Shown: positions 23,749 to 32,448 of the stretch, piece after piece | How the letters are laid out: the number at the start of each line of letters is the position of its first letter | Position numbering within the stretch: position 1 is the first letter of the stretch | From: Caulobacter sp. BK020 | GTDB lineage: Bacteria > Pseudomonadota > Alphaproteobacteria > Caulobacterales > Caulobacteraceae | Length of the DNA stretch: 64,000 nt | Reading direction: 5' to 3' | Assembly (NCBI RefSeq): GCF_004342605.1 | Contig: NZ_SLZL01000006.1 | Location: 62,001-126,000 of the forward strand | Notes under the pieces: generated by a model | Databases searched by the model: none | What the model was told of the DNA's origin: nothing | The model's input: the letters and a program-made list of their open reading frames with translations, nothing else | Position numbers and translations under genes: made by a program

Positions 23749-24272
23749 CTATTCTCTTCTATCGGCGGGACGGCGGCGGCGCGGGCCTGGCGACACTCCC
23801 TTCCGGCCTCGTCTTCAGGATCTGGTCGCCGGGCGACCAGGGCCCTCCACCAGCGGGCTCGCAGCGCGCCAGCAACTGGACCTGGTGGCTGTTCGAGACC
23901 CTGGGCCTGTTCAGTCGGCCAGGCTTCCGCGAGGTGACGATCTGGCGCGACGGACAGTTGGTCCATCGGCTGATCCTGACCCCGCGCTGGCCGCGCTTTC
24001 CGTTCATGGACGCCTACGACCTCCAGGTCGGCGACATCTGGACCCATCCCGGCGTCCGCGGCCAAGGCCTGGCGCGGTTGGCCTTAACCGCCGTTCAGGC
24101 GCTGACCTGGCCTGAGGAGCGGTTGTGGTACCTGGTCGAAGCTAACAACGCAGCGTCGGTCCGCTTGGCCGAGACGGCCGGCTATCGCCTCTTCGGTTCC
24201 GGCCGCCGCACGCGGCCGCTGGGCCTAGCGACGCTGGGGCGCTTTCGGCTGGACGCTCCTATCGCCCGCTGA
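23745..24272 (+). CDS. GNAT-family N-acetyltransferase
   Basis: 175 residues from a TTG that overlaps the upstream TGA. The acetyl-CoA pyrophosphate-binding motif A appears as WTHPGVRGQGLARLALTAVQ, followed by EANNAASVRLAETAGYRLFG, the usual GNAT motif B. The N-terminal part (LTILFYRRDGGGAGL) is less conserved. Coupled to the initiating transferase, it probably acetylates an amino-sugar donor or lipid-linked sugar. Its last 14 bases overlap the convergent gene at 24259. Confidence 0.75.
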   Translation: MTILFYRRDGGGAGLATLPSGLVFRIWSPGDQGPPPAGSQRASNWTWWLFETLGLFSRPGFREVTIWRDGQLVHRLILTPRWPRFPFMDAYDLQVGDIWTHPGVRGQGLARLALTAVQALTWPEERLWYLVEANNAASVRLAETAGYRLFGSGRRTRPLGLATLGRFRLDAPIAR

Positions 24273-25440
24273 CCGACACCGAGGCCACGGCCCCCGACTG
24301 GCTCGGCGCGTCGGCGCCGCGCAGATGCAGCGCCAGCTGCTGGCCCAAGCAGCCCTCGGGAACCGTGAAGTCGGTCGCTCCGGTCGCCCCCGCCTCGCGC
24401 GGCTGATCCAGCTGAAGCAGTTGCGGCCCGCGCGCTTCGGCGCAGGTCAGGGTCCAGTAGGGCGAGGCCGCGGCGTCGGTGGCCGCGGCTCGGACCGCCA
24501 GGCGGTAGGCGCCCTTGGGCAGGGTGAGGACCTGGGTCGCCACCGGACCGCCCGCGCCGCTCAGGGCCTGGTAGGCCAGGACAGATCGGCCAGCGACGAC
24601 GCCACGCGTGGCGCCGATCTCTCCTGTCTCGACCAGCCGCCAACCGAACGGATAGGTCTGTCCGGGCCGCGAGAAATCCGGATCGGCCACCCAGCCCTTC
24701 GCAGCGGGGTTGAAGGCGTCATGGACCCGTCGAGCCTCGACGAACGCGCCGTGGGCCGCCAGCTCCTCGACCAGGGACCGATCGACGCCCTCGCGCTTCA
24801 CCCAGGAGCGGTCGCGGATGCTCAGCACGAGGTCAGCCACGCCCGACGGCGCGTGGCGCTCGACCACCGCATAGTGCAGGAACATCGCTCGCCAGTCGCT
24901 GGGACGATCCAACAGCCGAGCGATCGGACCGACCAGGGCGGGGTCGGACGCGGCGTTGGTCAGCACCGGGAACATGATCGGCGGCGCCGCCGCCGAGGTC
25001 CGCAGGGCGATGTCGAAGTCCCTGAGCGCACCGGCGACGTCGCCGGTGTCGACGGCCTTCTGGATCAGCCAGACTCGCGTTCCCAGACTGCGACGGCTGA
25101 TCCGGTCGGACAAGGAGAACAGCGTCGCCGCCCGGGTCTTGTCGCCCTCGGCCTCGGCGCGCAAGGCGCGTAGTTCAACGGCGGCCGGAAGGGTGACGTC
25201 GCGGGCCAGGACCCGATCGACCAGCCTTCGCACGGCGGGATCGCCCGGCGCCACGCCGGCGTCGATTCTGGCCCGCGCCGCCTGAAGCGCGATCCGGGCG
25301 TCGGACGGCGCCAGGGCGGCCGCCCGCGCGGGATCGTCCTGGCCCAGCGCCGTCGCCACGCCGTCGCGGACGACCAGCGTCAGGCCTCCGGCCACGCAGA
25401 GAGCGATCGCCGCCCGCGCCGGCCCCGCCCAGCCGCCCAT
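24259..25440 (-). CDS. Hypothetical TPR-like envelope protein of the polysaccharide locus
   Basis: About 393 residues from the ATG at 25440, one base after the Wzc-like kinase gene. An N-terminal signal-anchor (ARAAIALCVAGGLTLVV) is followed by Ala-rich helical repeats (SDARIALQAARARI, AVELRALRAEAEGDKTRA) to about residue 220. The C-terminal half is beta-rich (DPDFSRPGQTYPFGWRLVE, VATQVLTLPKGAYRLAV) and looks like a carbohydrate-binding or jelly-roll domain. Similar proteins occur in Caulobacterales exopolysaccharide clusters without assigned function. It probably acts in the periplasm with the Wzc/Wza machinery. Confidence 0.65.
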   Translation of the reverse strand: MGGWAGPARAAIALCVAGGLTLVVRDGVATALGQDDPARAAALAPSDARIALQAARARIDAGVAPGDPAVRRLVDRVLARDVTLPAAVELRALRAEAEGDKTRAATLFSLSDRISRRSLGTRVWLIQKAVDTGDVAGALRDFDIALRTSAAAPPIMFPVLTNAASDPALVGPIARLLDRPSDWRAMFLHYAVVERHAPSGVADLVLSIRDRSWVKREGVDRSLVEELAAHGAFVEARRVHDAFNPAAKGWVADPDFSRPGQTYPFGWRLVETGEIGATRGVVAGRSVLAYQALSGAGGPVATQVLTLPKGAYRLAVRAAATDAAASPYWTLTCAEARGPQLLQLDQPREAGATGATDFTVPEGCLGQQLALHLRGADAPSQSGAVASVSVSGR

Positions 25441-25441
25441 C

Positions 25442-27637
25442 CTAGCGGCCGTAGTCGTAGTCGTAGCCGTAATCTGAACCATAGCCGGCCTTCTTCGCCT
25501 CGAACTTGGTCAGCACCGCGCCCACCACCCGGGCCTGCGACGTCCGCAGCCGCGACAACGCCGTCCGCACCGTGCCGGCCGGCGTCGCCCGGGCCTCGAC
25601 CGCATAGACCACCCCGTCGACCGCCGCGGCGACCAGCGGCGCGTCGGCCAGGCCGATCACCGGCGGGGAGTCGACGATCACGTGGTCGAAGCGCTCCTTC
25701 AATCGTTTGACCAGCAGGCCCAGACGGTCGCCCATCAGAAGGTCGCCGGCGTTCGGCGGCTGAGGTCCGGCGGTCATCACCCACAGGCCCTCGTGCTCGG
25801 TCTTGTGCAAGGCGCCGTCCAGGTCGTCGGCGCCGGACAGGAAGTTGCTGATCCCCACGCCGTTCTTCAGGCCGAACGCCGAATGGACCGACGGCGAGCG
25901 CAGGTCGGCGTCGACCAGCACCACCTTGCGGCGGGCGCGGGCCAGGGACTGGGCCAGGGCCACGGTCGTCGTCGACTTGCCCTCGCGCGGGCGGGTGCTG
26001 ATCACCGCCAGCGAGCGCGGCGCGCCCTGGGGCGTCGACAGCTCCAGATTGGCCTGCACCGCCAGATAGGCCTCCACCAGCTTCGAGCGCGGATCGCGCA
26101 GGGCCCTCAGCGGATCCTCCAGCTGGGTCTTGGGCGCGACGCCTAGCAGCGGCAGGCCCAGCTTCTCTTCCAGGTCGGCCGGGTCGGCGATGCCTTCGTC
26201 GATCTGCTCCAGCCCGGCCGCGATCAACGCCCCGACCAGCCCGCCGCCCAACATGGCCAGGACCAGATTGACCAGCAGCTTTGGCGAGGACGGACGATCG
26301 GGCAGCCGCGCCGGGTCGACGATGGCGACGTTGTTGTTCTCGATCCCGCCAGCGACCCCGATCTCCTTATAGCGCTGCAGCAGCGCGTTATAGAGCTCGC
26401 GGTTGGTGTCGGCTTCGCGCTGGTAGATGTTGTACTGGATGCTGCGGCGGCGCAGGTCGGTCAGCCCGCCCTTCAGATCCTGCACGCGCGCCAGCAGGCT
26501 CCGCTCACGCATGACGCTCGACTCGTAGGCCTGCCGCAGCGAGACCCGCACGCGGTTCTCTTCCTGGGCGATGGAGACGTCCAGCGCCTGGACCTGCGAG
26601 GCCAGGGCCTGAGCCTGCGGATAGTCCGGCCGGAACTGGACCATCAGCTTGGCGTACTCGGCCGCGGCGTCGGCGCGCCGCTGGCGCATCGAGGCGATGG
26701 CGTCGTTGCCGAGCGCGATGCTGCTGGCGTCCGGACGCTTGGCCTCGTTCAGCCGGCTCTCGGCGACGATGCGCTCGGCGGTCGCTACTTCCAGCGCCGA
26801 GTTCAGGGCGATCAGGTCGTCGGTCAGTAGCGAACGGCCGCCGCCACCGGCCGCCCCGCCGGTATTGGGATCGATCGGCGACGGCAGGTTGATGATGCCC
26901 TGCTGGGCGGCGTACGCCACGACGTCGCGCTCGGACACCTCCAGCTTCTCGCGCAGCTGCTCGATCCGGCCTTCAAGGAACTTGCGGGCGTAGCTGGAGG
27001 CGTCGAAGCGGCGCTCCAGATTGCTGGCGATGTAGTTCTCGCTCCAGGCCTTGGCGATCTTCTGCGACAGCACCGGGTCCGGCGTGACCGCTCGGATGTC
27101 GACCAGGCTGGACCCGCGCACCGGCGCAACGCCGACGTGCAGCAGCAGGATCTTGCCGGCGACTTCGTTGCGCTTGGCCCGCGCGGTCGGATCGGCCTTG
27201 CCGTCCTGGAACAGGTCGCGGCGACCGAACAGCTTGAAGAAGGCCGGGTCGTCGACCACACCCAGGTCGCGCGCGACCCGTTCTGCCAGCACCTGGGTGC
27301 GCAGCAGGCCGTACTGGGTCTGGTAGAACTCCTGGTCGCCGATGCTGGTGTCGCGCTCGACGCTGTCGATCTTCACGACGCGCGCGGTCTCGCGCGAGAT
27401 CTCCATCCGTGCGGTCGAGGCGTATTGGCGGGGCATGACCAGGGTCAGCGCGATGCCGGCCAGGGCGCCGGCGGCGACGCCGCCCAGCAGCACCCAACGC
27501 CATCGCGTCGCCGCGCGCAGCAGGCGCCGCAGCGGCGGCGCTCCGGCATGGCCGGTCGCTTCCGGCGCGGCCCTGCCGGAGAAAAGGGTCATCTCGCTGG
27601 TCGCAAGACCCAGCATCTGGGGCGAGATTCGTTCCAT
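25442..27637 (-). CDS. Wzc-like polysaccharide co-polymerase with tyrosine autokinase domain
   Basis: 731 residues combining a Wzz/GumC periplasmic domain (TM1 about 48-68, long coiled coil about 210-400, TM2 about 453-474) with a cytoplasmic BY-kinase. The kinase has Walker A STRPREGKSTTT (about 547-558), Walker A' VVLVDADLR (about 572-580) and Walker B HVIVDSPPV. The C-terminus GYGSDYGYDYDYGR holds five tyrosines in 11 residues, the expected autophosphorylation cluster. Cycles of phosphorylation and oligomer change set chain length and couple Wzy to Wza export. Encoded right after wza on the same strand; no partner Wzb phosphatase gene is in the window. Confidence 0.93.
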   Translation of the reverse strand: MERISPQMLGLATSEMTLFSGRAAPEATGHAGAPPLRRLLRAATRWRWVLLGGVAAGALAGIALTLVMPRQYASTARMEISRETARVVKIDSVERDTSIGDQEFYQTQYGLLRTQVLAERVARDLGVVDDPAFFKLFGRRDLFQDGKADPTARAKRNEVAGKILLLHVGVAPVRGSSLVDIRAVTPDPVLSQKIAKAWSENYIASNLERRFDASSYARKFLEGRIEQLREKLEVSERDVVAYAAQQGIINLPSPIDPNTGGAAGGGGRSLLTDDLIALNSALEVATAERIVAESRLNEAKRPDASSIALGNDAIASMRQRRADAAAEYAKLMVQFRPDYPQAQALASQVQALDVSIAQEENRVRVSLRQAYESSVMRERSLLARVQDLKGGLTDLRRRSIQYNIYQREADTNRELYNALLQRYKEIGVAGGIENNNVAIVDPARLPDRPSSPKLLVNLVLAMLGGGLVGALIAAGLEQIDEGIADPADLEEKLGLPLLGVAPKTQLEDPLRALRDPRSKLVEAYLAVQANLELSTPQGAPRSLAVISTRPREGKSTTTVALAQSLARARRKVVLVDADLRSPSVHSAFGLKNGVGISNFLSGADDLDGALHKTEHEGLWVMTAGPQPPNAGDLLMGDRLGLLVKRLKERFDHVIVDSPPVIGLADAPLVAAAVDGVVYAVEARATPAGTVRTALSRLRTSQARVVGAVLTKFEAKKAGYGSDYGYDYDYGR

Positions 27638-27640
27638 GCG

Positions 27641-28357
27641 TCAGAATCGCTCCAGGGCGAGGATCAAGGGCGTGGTCAGCAGCGGGGTGATCTGCAGGAA
27701 CTGCTGGAAGTGGCGGCGGGCCTCGGAGTCGCCGACGATGATCACGTCGTTGGCGTAGATCTTCGGGTCGGCGTAGACGCCGCGCCGGATGGCGCCCAGG
27801 TTGTACAGCGCCGCCAGCGACTGGCCGTTGACGGTGCGGAACACCACCACGTCCTCCAGGCGGGCGAACTCGCTGGTCCCCTTGGCGGTGGCCACCGCGC
27901 GCATTAGCGACATGTTGCCGACCACCGGATAGCTGCCCGGCTGGGTCACCTGGCCGTCGACGGTGAAGACCTGGCTGGTGGTCTCCTCCAGGTTCACGGT
28001 GACCTGGGGGTCGCGCATGAACTTGGCGCGCAGCTTGGCGGCGATGATCGTCGACAGCTCGGACGGGGTACGGCCCGAGGCGTCGACCTCGCCGATCAGC
28101 GGCATTGACAGGCGTGCGGCGGCGTCGGTCTGGAACTTGCCCGACAGGTCCTCGACGCCGAAGACGACGATCGACAGCTTGTCGAGTGGACCGATGCGAT
28201 AGGCGGTCGTGGCGGCCACCAGGTCCGCGCCGGTCGGCGGCGGCAGGTCAGCCCGCTGGGCCACGGCCGAAGGGCCCTTCAGCTCGCCCAGGCGCGGTTC
28301 CTCGGCGCAGGCGGCCGGCAGCAGCGCCGCACAGATCAGGAAGAAGCGACGGCGCAT
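27641..28357 (-). CDS. Wza-like outer-membrane polysaccharide export lipoprotein
   Basis: 238 residues from the ATG at 28357. The lipoprotein signal ends LLPAAC near residue 17. The Poly_export domain contains YRIGPLDKLSIVVFGVEDLS and MPLIGEVDASGRTPSELSTI, and SLBB-type repeats follow (VFTVDGQVTQPGSYPVVGNM, with NDVIIVGDSEAR). It is shorter than E. coli Wza but similar to GumB/ExoF-type exporters. It forms the outer-membrane channel with the Wzc-like protein encoded 3 bases downstream. A longer in-frame extension upstream is rejected because it lacks a signal sequence. Confidence 0.92.
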   Translation of the reverse strand: MRRRFFLICAALLPAACAEEPRLGELKGPSAVAQRADLPPPTGADLVAATTAYRIGPLDKLSIVVFGVEDLSGKFQTDAAARLSMPLIGEVDASGRTPSELSTIIAAKLRAKFMRDPQVTVNLEETTSQVFTVDGQVTQPGSYPVVGNMSLMRAVATAKGTSEFARLEDVVVFRTVNGQSLAALYNLGAIRRGVYADPKIYANDVIIVGDSEARRHFQQFLQITPLLTTPLILALERF

Positions 28358-28359
28358 CG

Positions 28360-29685
28360 TCAGAACCGCATGCGCAACGAGGCCTGGAACACGGTCTGGC
28401 CCTCGAACGGCGAGGTCAGGCCGCCCAGGGTGACCCGCGTGCCGCGGCTGGAGCGTACGTTCAGGGCCTCGAACAGGGCCGTCAGATGGTCGTTGATCGG
28501 CACGCGGGCGGCGGCGGTCATGGACCAGCCGTCCTCGCTGTTGTTGCGGGGCATTTCGCTGCCGTGCTCGTCGGTCGAGAAGGCTTCGGCGCGGCCGGTG
28601 ACGGCGACGTCGCCGAACATATGGGTGACCAGCACATAGGCCGACTGGAACTTGGTACGCACCCAGCGCTGGCCGCCGGTCTCGAAGCCCATGATGGTCG
28701 AGCCGGTCATGCCCTGGGCCAGCAGCCGGGTGTTGGGGCCGAGGTCCGCGTTGAACCCGACGTTCCAGAAGCGCGTGCGCCAGCCCCACTGGCCGGCGGT
28801 CGTGAACGCCTCTGGATCGCCCTTGTTGTCATAGTAGAAGACCGAAGCGCCCCAGGGCTGCGGCGGACGCCAGTCGAGGCGGCCGTAGAAGCCGACATTG
28901 TGGTCGATCTCGGCTGTCGACTTGGTCCGGTCCTCCTGCAGGTGAACGATGAAGTCGTTCAGCGGCGGCAGCTTGAAATAACCCTTGGCCGTGGCCTTCT
29001 CGTCGTGCAGGGCCCAGCCGCGGAACGACAGCAGGGTGCCGGACGTGTCGTTGTAGCCGAAGAGGCCGACGGTGGCGGTCAGCTCGCTCTGGCCGACGGC
29101 GGCATGGATCGTGCCCTCCCCGCCCAACACCTTCACCTCTTCGCCGACCCAGGCGTTGATGGTCGACGGCGTGATGGTGTTGACGACGCTCCAGGCGCCG
29201 CCGGTCGAGTGCTCCAGCGAGATCTCCGGCCACATCAGACCCGCCCGGGCCGAGAAGCCGACCTTGCCCTTGCGCTCGGGCAGATAGTTCACGAAGGCCT
29301 CGATCAGGTCGACGCTCTCCTCATGGTTTTTCTGATAGGCCACCGAGACGTTGGCGTTCAGCGACGAGGTGAAGCGTGGCGTCCAGATCAGGTCGGCCTC
29401 GACGGGGACGGCCCGGGCCTTGAACCCGCCGTCGTCGCCGCCTTGGAAGCGGGTCTTGCCGAAACCGCCGTCGACATACGAGGTCGCGCCGTTGGCCACC
29501 ACCAGCCGGGCGTCGACCAGCACCGACAGGGTGTCCTTCGAGAAGATGTCGGTCTGCGAGCCGCCGCCCGTGTCGTTCGCCGGCGGCGTCGCCTCCTGGG
29601 CCAGGGCGGGCGTCGCGGCCAGCCAGCAGAGGGCGGCGGCCAGGGTGACGCCGCTGGAACCGGCAAGCTTACGACGGGGGATCAT
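28360..29685 (-). CDS. Outer-membrane beta-barrel protein of the polysaccharide locus
   Basis: 441 residues. A signal peptide (GVTLAAALCWLAATPALAQE) cleaves after ALA near residue 27. The mature chain is a run of amphipathic strands (DTLSVLVDARLVVANGATSY, FTSSLNANVSVAYQKNHEES, DFIVHLQEDRTKSTAEIDHN) and ends in the barrel signature VFQASLRMRF with C-terminal Phe. There are roughly 16-18 strands by eye. A porin-like role in secreting or anchoring the polymer is plausible. The ATG overlaps the amidohydrolase gene stop (ATGA). Its stop is 2 bases before the Wza-like gene, so they should be co-expressed. Confidence 0.78.
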   Translation of the reverse strand: MIPRRKLAGSSGVTLAAALCWLAATPALAQEATPPANDTGGGSQTDIFSKDTLSVLVDARLVVANGATSYVDGGFGKTRFQGGDDGGFKARAVPVEADLIWTPRFTSSLNANVSVAYQKNHEESVDLIEAFVNYLPERKGKVGFSARAGLMWPEISLEHSTGGAWSVVNTITPSTINAWVGEEVKVLGGEGTIHAAVGQSELTATVGLFGYNDTSGTLLSFRGWALHDEKATAKGYFKLPPLNDFIVHLQEDRTKSTAEIDHNVGFYGRLDWRPPQPWGASVFYYDNKGDPEAFTTAGQWGWRTRFWNVGFNADLGPNTRLLAQGMTGSTIMGFETGGQRWVRTKFQSAYVLVTHMFGDVAVTGRAEAFSTDEHGSEMPRNNSEDGWSMTAAARVPINDHLTALFEALNVRSSRGTRVTLGGLTSPFEGQTVFQASLRMRF

Positions 29686-30740
29686 GGGAACGACCTCATG
29701 CTGGATGGCGCGGGGACCGGCCCGTTCACCCAACGGGCGATCGGTCCGATGTGTGTTTGTTGCGGATTGGCGGCGAAAGGGTTCACGCGCGGCGCGAGAT
29801 CGACATCGGCCAGGCGGATCACGCCCCCCACCACGACCAGTCGAACCTGGCTGGCGTCGGCCTCCAGCAGCGGCCGGGACAGGACGACGAAATCGGCCAG
29901 CGCGCCGGGTTCCAGACCAGACCCCGGCAGGTTCAAGCGACGCGCGGCGGTCGGGCCCACGGCGGACTCTAGCCGCGCATCGTCCAGTAAGCCCAAGCGC
30001 CGGGCGCGGCGCAGCTCGTCCAGCAGATCGCCGTCGCCGGTGAGGCGCGAGTCGCTGCCCAGGAGCACGTCCTCGCTGTCCAGCATCTCGACTGGCGCCG
30101 TGCGATCGAACAGGAAGAGGTTCGAGGTCGGGCACCAGACCAGGGCCGCGCCGCTGTCCTGGAAGCGTTCGACGCCCGTCGGATCGACGCCAACGCCATG
30201 CACGGCGATCAGGTTTTCCGTCAGCAGGCCGTGCTCGGCCAGCGCCTCGACCTCGGCCGCCGCGGCCGGGTCCACGCCCTCGGCCAGGTGAAGGGCGTAG
30301 GGTCCGCCAGCGTCGAGCCCCTCCAAGGCGGGCGTCATGCCAAGCGAGTCGGCGGTGGCCAGACGCGGCGTGCGGATCGGGAAATCCGCTTCGAAATCGG
30401 CCTCCCACGCGTCGTGATGGATTACCGTGGTGACGCCCGCCGCCAGGTTCTTCCAGGCGCCGGTCAGCAGGGCGTCGCGGCGGGTCGTCGCGCGACCGGT
30501 GGCGATGGCGTCCGCGTCGTTCGCCTGGATGTCCCGCGCCCAGTCGTAGGCGTTGGCGTAGGGCGGCCGGCCCAGCCGGCCATAGTGGTTGCGGTGCAGG
30601 TGGTCGTGGGCGTTGATCAGGCCAGGGCGAACCTCCGCGTCGGGGAAGTCCAGCACGAGGTCGAAAGCGCCCTCGGGCTCGACGAAGCGTTCGCCCTCGA
30701 CGGCGACCCTGGTGTTGCGGGCGACCACCAGCAGGCGCAT
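29682..30740 (-). CDS. Amidohydrolase-superfamily metal-dependent hydrolase
   Basis: 352 residues. The metal-binding HxH is in GLINAHDHLHRNHYGRLG, and further candidate ligands are in TVIHHDAWE, IAVHGVGV and DVLLGSDSRLTGDGDL. The N-terminal small beta-domain and the C-terminal return (GALADFVVLSRPLLEADASQ) fit the ATZ/TRZ-like chlorohydrolase and deaminase group. Such enzymes act on amidines, purines or lactams. Presence inside an exopolysaccharide operon is unusual: it could deacetylate or deaminate a sugar precursor, or be an unrelated passenger. Start at 30740, one base after the methyltransferase gene. Confidence 0.8.
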   Translation of the reverse strand: MRLLVVARNTRVAVEGERFVEPEGAFDLVLDFPDAEVRPGLINAHDHLHRNHYGRLGRPPYANAYDWARDIQANDADAIATGRATTRRDALLTGAWKNLAAGVTTVIHHDAWEADFEADFPIRTPRLATADSLGMTPALEGLDAGGPYALHLAEGVDPAAAAEVEALAEHGLLTENLIAVHGVGVDPTGVERFQDSGAALVWCPTSNLFLFDRTAPVEMLDSEDVLLGSDSRLTGDGDLLDELRRARRLGLLDDARLESAVGPTAARRLNLPGSGLEPGALADFVVLSRPLLEADASQVRLVVVGGVIRLADVDLAPRVNPFAANPQQTHIGPIARWVNGPVPAPSSMRSFP

Positions 30741-30741
30741 C

Positions 30742-31419
30742 TCAGCCCTCACGCCTGAAGGCGGCGGCCAGCACCACCGGCAGGTCCAGGTGCTGCCGGT
30801 AGAGGGCAAGCTTGCCAGCCTGGGCGTAGAAGGGCCGCGCCGCGTCGCCAATCCGCGCCTCGCGCAGCGCCGCCAGGCTCAGGCCTGCGCGCCGTGCGGC
30901 CTCAAGATGCCTTTCGACCGAGTGGACGTGGTGCTCCAGCTCATGCACGCCCGTCGCGTCGCGGAAGGTGCGGCGATGGCCGGCGGCGGCCGCCACCGGG
31001 TGGAAATCGGTGACGATGACGGTCGCGCCGGCGGCGGCGACCCGGGCCAGCTCGCCATAGGCCGTTTCGCATTCGGGCAGATGGCCCAGCACCAGCCGGC
31101 ACCAGACCACGTCGAACGCCTGGTCGGGCAGCGGCAAATCTCGCACGTCGCCGACCAGGGTGCGCAGGTCCGGCCGGTCCACGCCAAGACCAACGCCCGC
31201 TTGCAGCATTTCCGGACTGAGGTCGACGCCGACCGCCAGGGCCGCGCCGGCCATCGGCAGGCGCCGTCCAGTGCCGCATCCGGCGTCGAGCAGCGCCTTG
31301 CCCGCCAAGGGCGGCGTCAGTTCGGCGACCAGCGCCGTATCCAGGTACGAGATGGCGGTCTCGGCGGCATAGGTCGGGGCCCAGCGGCGGTAGCCCTCGC
31401 GGACGTCCAGCGCGCTCAT
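30742..31419 (-). CDS. Class I SAM-dependent methyltransferase
   Basis: 225 residues from the ATG at 31419. The SAM-binding fold shows motif I LLDAGCGTGRRLP, acidic loop VGVDLSPEML, motif II DLPLPDQAFDVVWCRLVLGH and TVIVTDFHPV. The N-terminus (YRRWAPTYAAETAISYLDTA) is typical of Methyltransf_11/UbiE-like enzymes. The acceptor is unknown. It is tightly packed with the amidohydrolase gene, so both may modify the same compound. Confidence 0.82.
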   Translation of the reverse strand: MSALDVREGYRRWAPTYAAETAISYLDTALVAELTPPLAGKALLDAGCGTGRRLPMAGAALAVGVDLSPEMLQAGVGLGVDRPDLRTLVGDVRDLPLPDQAFDVVWCRLVLGHLPECETAYGELARVAAAGATVIVTDFHPVAAAAGHRRTFRDATGVHELEHHVHSVERHLEAARRAGLSLAALREARIGDAARPFYAQAGKLALYRQHLDLPVVLAAAFRREG

Positions 31420-31542
31420 CGGCCCGTCCCCACGCGCGGCGAGTCCGTCGCCTCCACGACCGAAAGGAGAAAAAGCCACGGCGGCGTCCCGTCTTTGAAC
31501 TTGGCGATAGGTTCCCGAACGCCGCCGGAAGGTTCAGGGCCG

Positions 31543-31863
31543 CTACTTGGGCGCGACCGTCAGGGTTCCGCGCATCATCGTGTGGTAGGTGCAGAAGAAC
31601 GGGAACGCGCCGGCCTTGGTCAGCGTCATCTTGGTGCTCCGGCCGGGGGCGACGCGCAGGTCGAAGCTGTGATCGCGCGCTGTCACCGTATGCGGAACCG
31701 TGTCGCGGTTGGTCCAGGTGATGGTGTCGCCGACCTTCAAGCCGGCGGGAAGCTTGCCATAGCTCATGTTCGACATGACGACCGTCTGTTCGGCCTGGGC
31801 GACGGCCTCGCCAGCCAGGGTCAGGGTCGCCGCCAGGGCCATCATCGAGACAAGCATCTTCAC
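31543..31863 (-). CDS. Small periplasmic cupredoxin (amicyanin/plastocyanin-like)
   Basis: 106 residues with a cleavable signal (LVSMMALAATLTLAGEAVAQ). The type-1 copper ligands are all visible: His in TVPHTVTARD, then Cys-His-Met in FFCTYHTMMRG. Proteins of this size and ligand spacing are blue-copper electron carriers or copper-binding proteins. It begins the minus-strand gene row that continues into the polysaccharide export genes, but a 123-base gap separates it from the methyltransferase gene. No amine dehydrogenase or other obvious electron donor gene is adjacent. Confidence 0.85.
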   Translation of the reverse strand: MKMLVSMMALAATLTLAGEAVAQAEQTVVMSNMSYGKLPAGLKVGDTITWTNRDTVPHTVTARDHSFDLRVAPGRSTKMTLTKAGAFPFFCTYHTMMRGTLTVAPK

Positions 31864-31996
31864 GGGGTGATCTCCATCGGGGGTTCACCGATGAATGCTG
31901 CCTCGCGCCGCGAAGGTTTAAGCCGGAGGGAAATTCCTGGATCGCTGAACGTGGGAACTGGGTCGGGCGCTCGCGGTCGCGCGCGCTTCTGAAGAG

Positions 31997-32317
31997 CTGA
32001 GCCTCTCCTACGTCTGCGGCGACTATCTTTTCGTCCTTGCGGGGGCGACCTGGTGTCGCGCGTTCGGCCCAGACGGCGCGAAACCTGCCGTGGATCCGCG
32101 AGCCGTTCCTGACCGGCGCGCGGCCCCTGGAAGAGCTGGTGGTTCATGGCCGCACCCCGCTCCGCGCATCCATTCGGACTATCGCCGCATAGGCCTGGAT
32201 ACCGGCGCCCACGTCTCCGGCGTGCTCAGCGCCTGCCGGCTGGAGGGCGCCGCGCGATCCTTCCTCCAGGCCATCGCTGGTCCCACTGGCGTCGAAATCC
32301 GCCGGCAGACGGCGTGA
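31997..32317 (+). pseudogene. Remnant of a serine/threonine-phosphatase-like metallophosphoesterase
   Basis: Three fragments in shifting frames reproduce the C-terminal half of a PrpA/ApaH-like metallophosphatase: LSLSYVCGDYLFVLAGA (frame of 31997), then WIREPFLTGARPLEELVVHG with RTP (frame of 32085), then IHSDYRRIGLDTGAHVSGVL through LEGAARSFLQA (frame of 32168). The motifs FVHAG and VHGHTP are degraded to FVLAG and VHGRTP, losing metal-ligand histidines. The 5' half, including GDxHG and GDYxDRG, is missing. It lies in the roughly 585-base gap before the sigma gene; the remaining bases on either side show nothing recognisable. Confidence 0.72.
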
Positions 32318-32448
32318 ACCGGTTATTGTCGGTCACCAGCTAAACCTTTCGCCGTCTCGCACGCACTCATGGTCAGCAGCGAGATGAGAACGTGAACGTC
32401 AGGAGCATCAGAATAACCCCGCGCGACACCTCCAGGGCTGCGCCCATC

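Noticed and set aside
28105-30291. 728-residue plus-strand open frame
   Set aside because: Antisense to the Wza-like, barrel and amidohydrolase genes; no recognisable domain.
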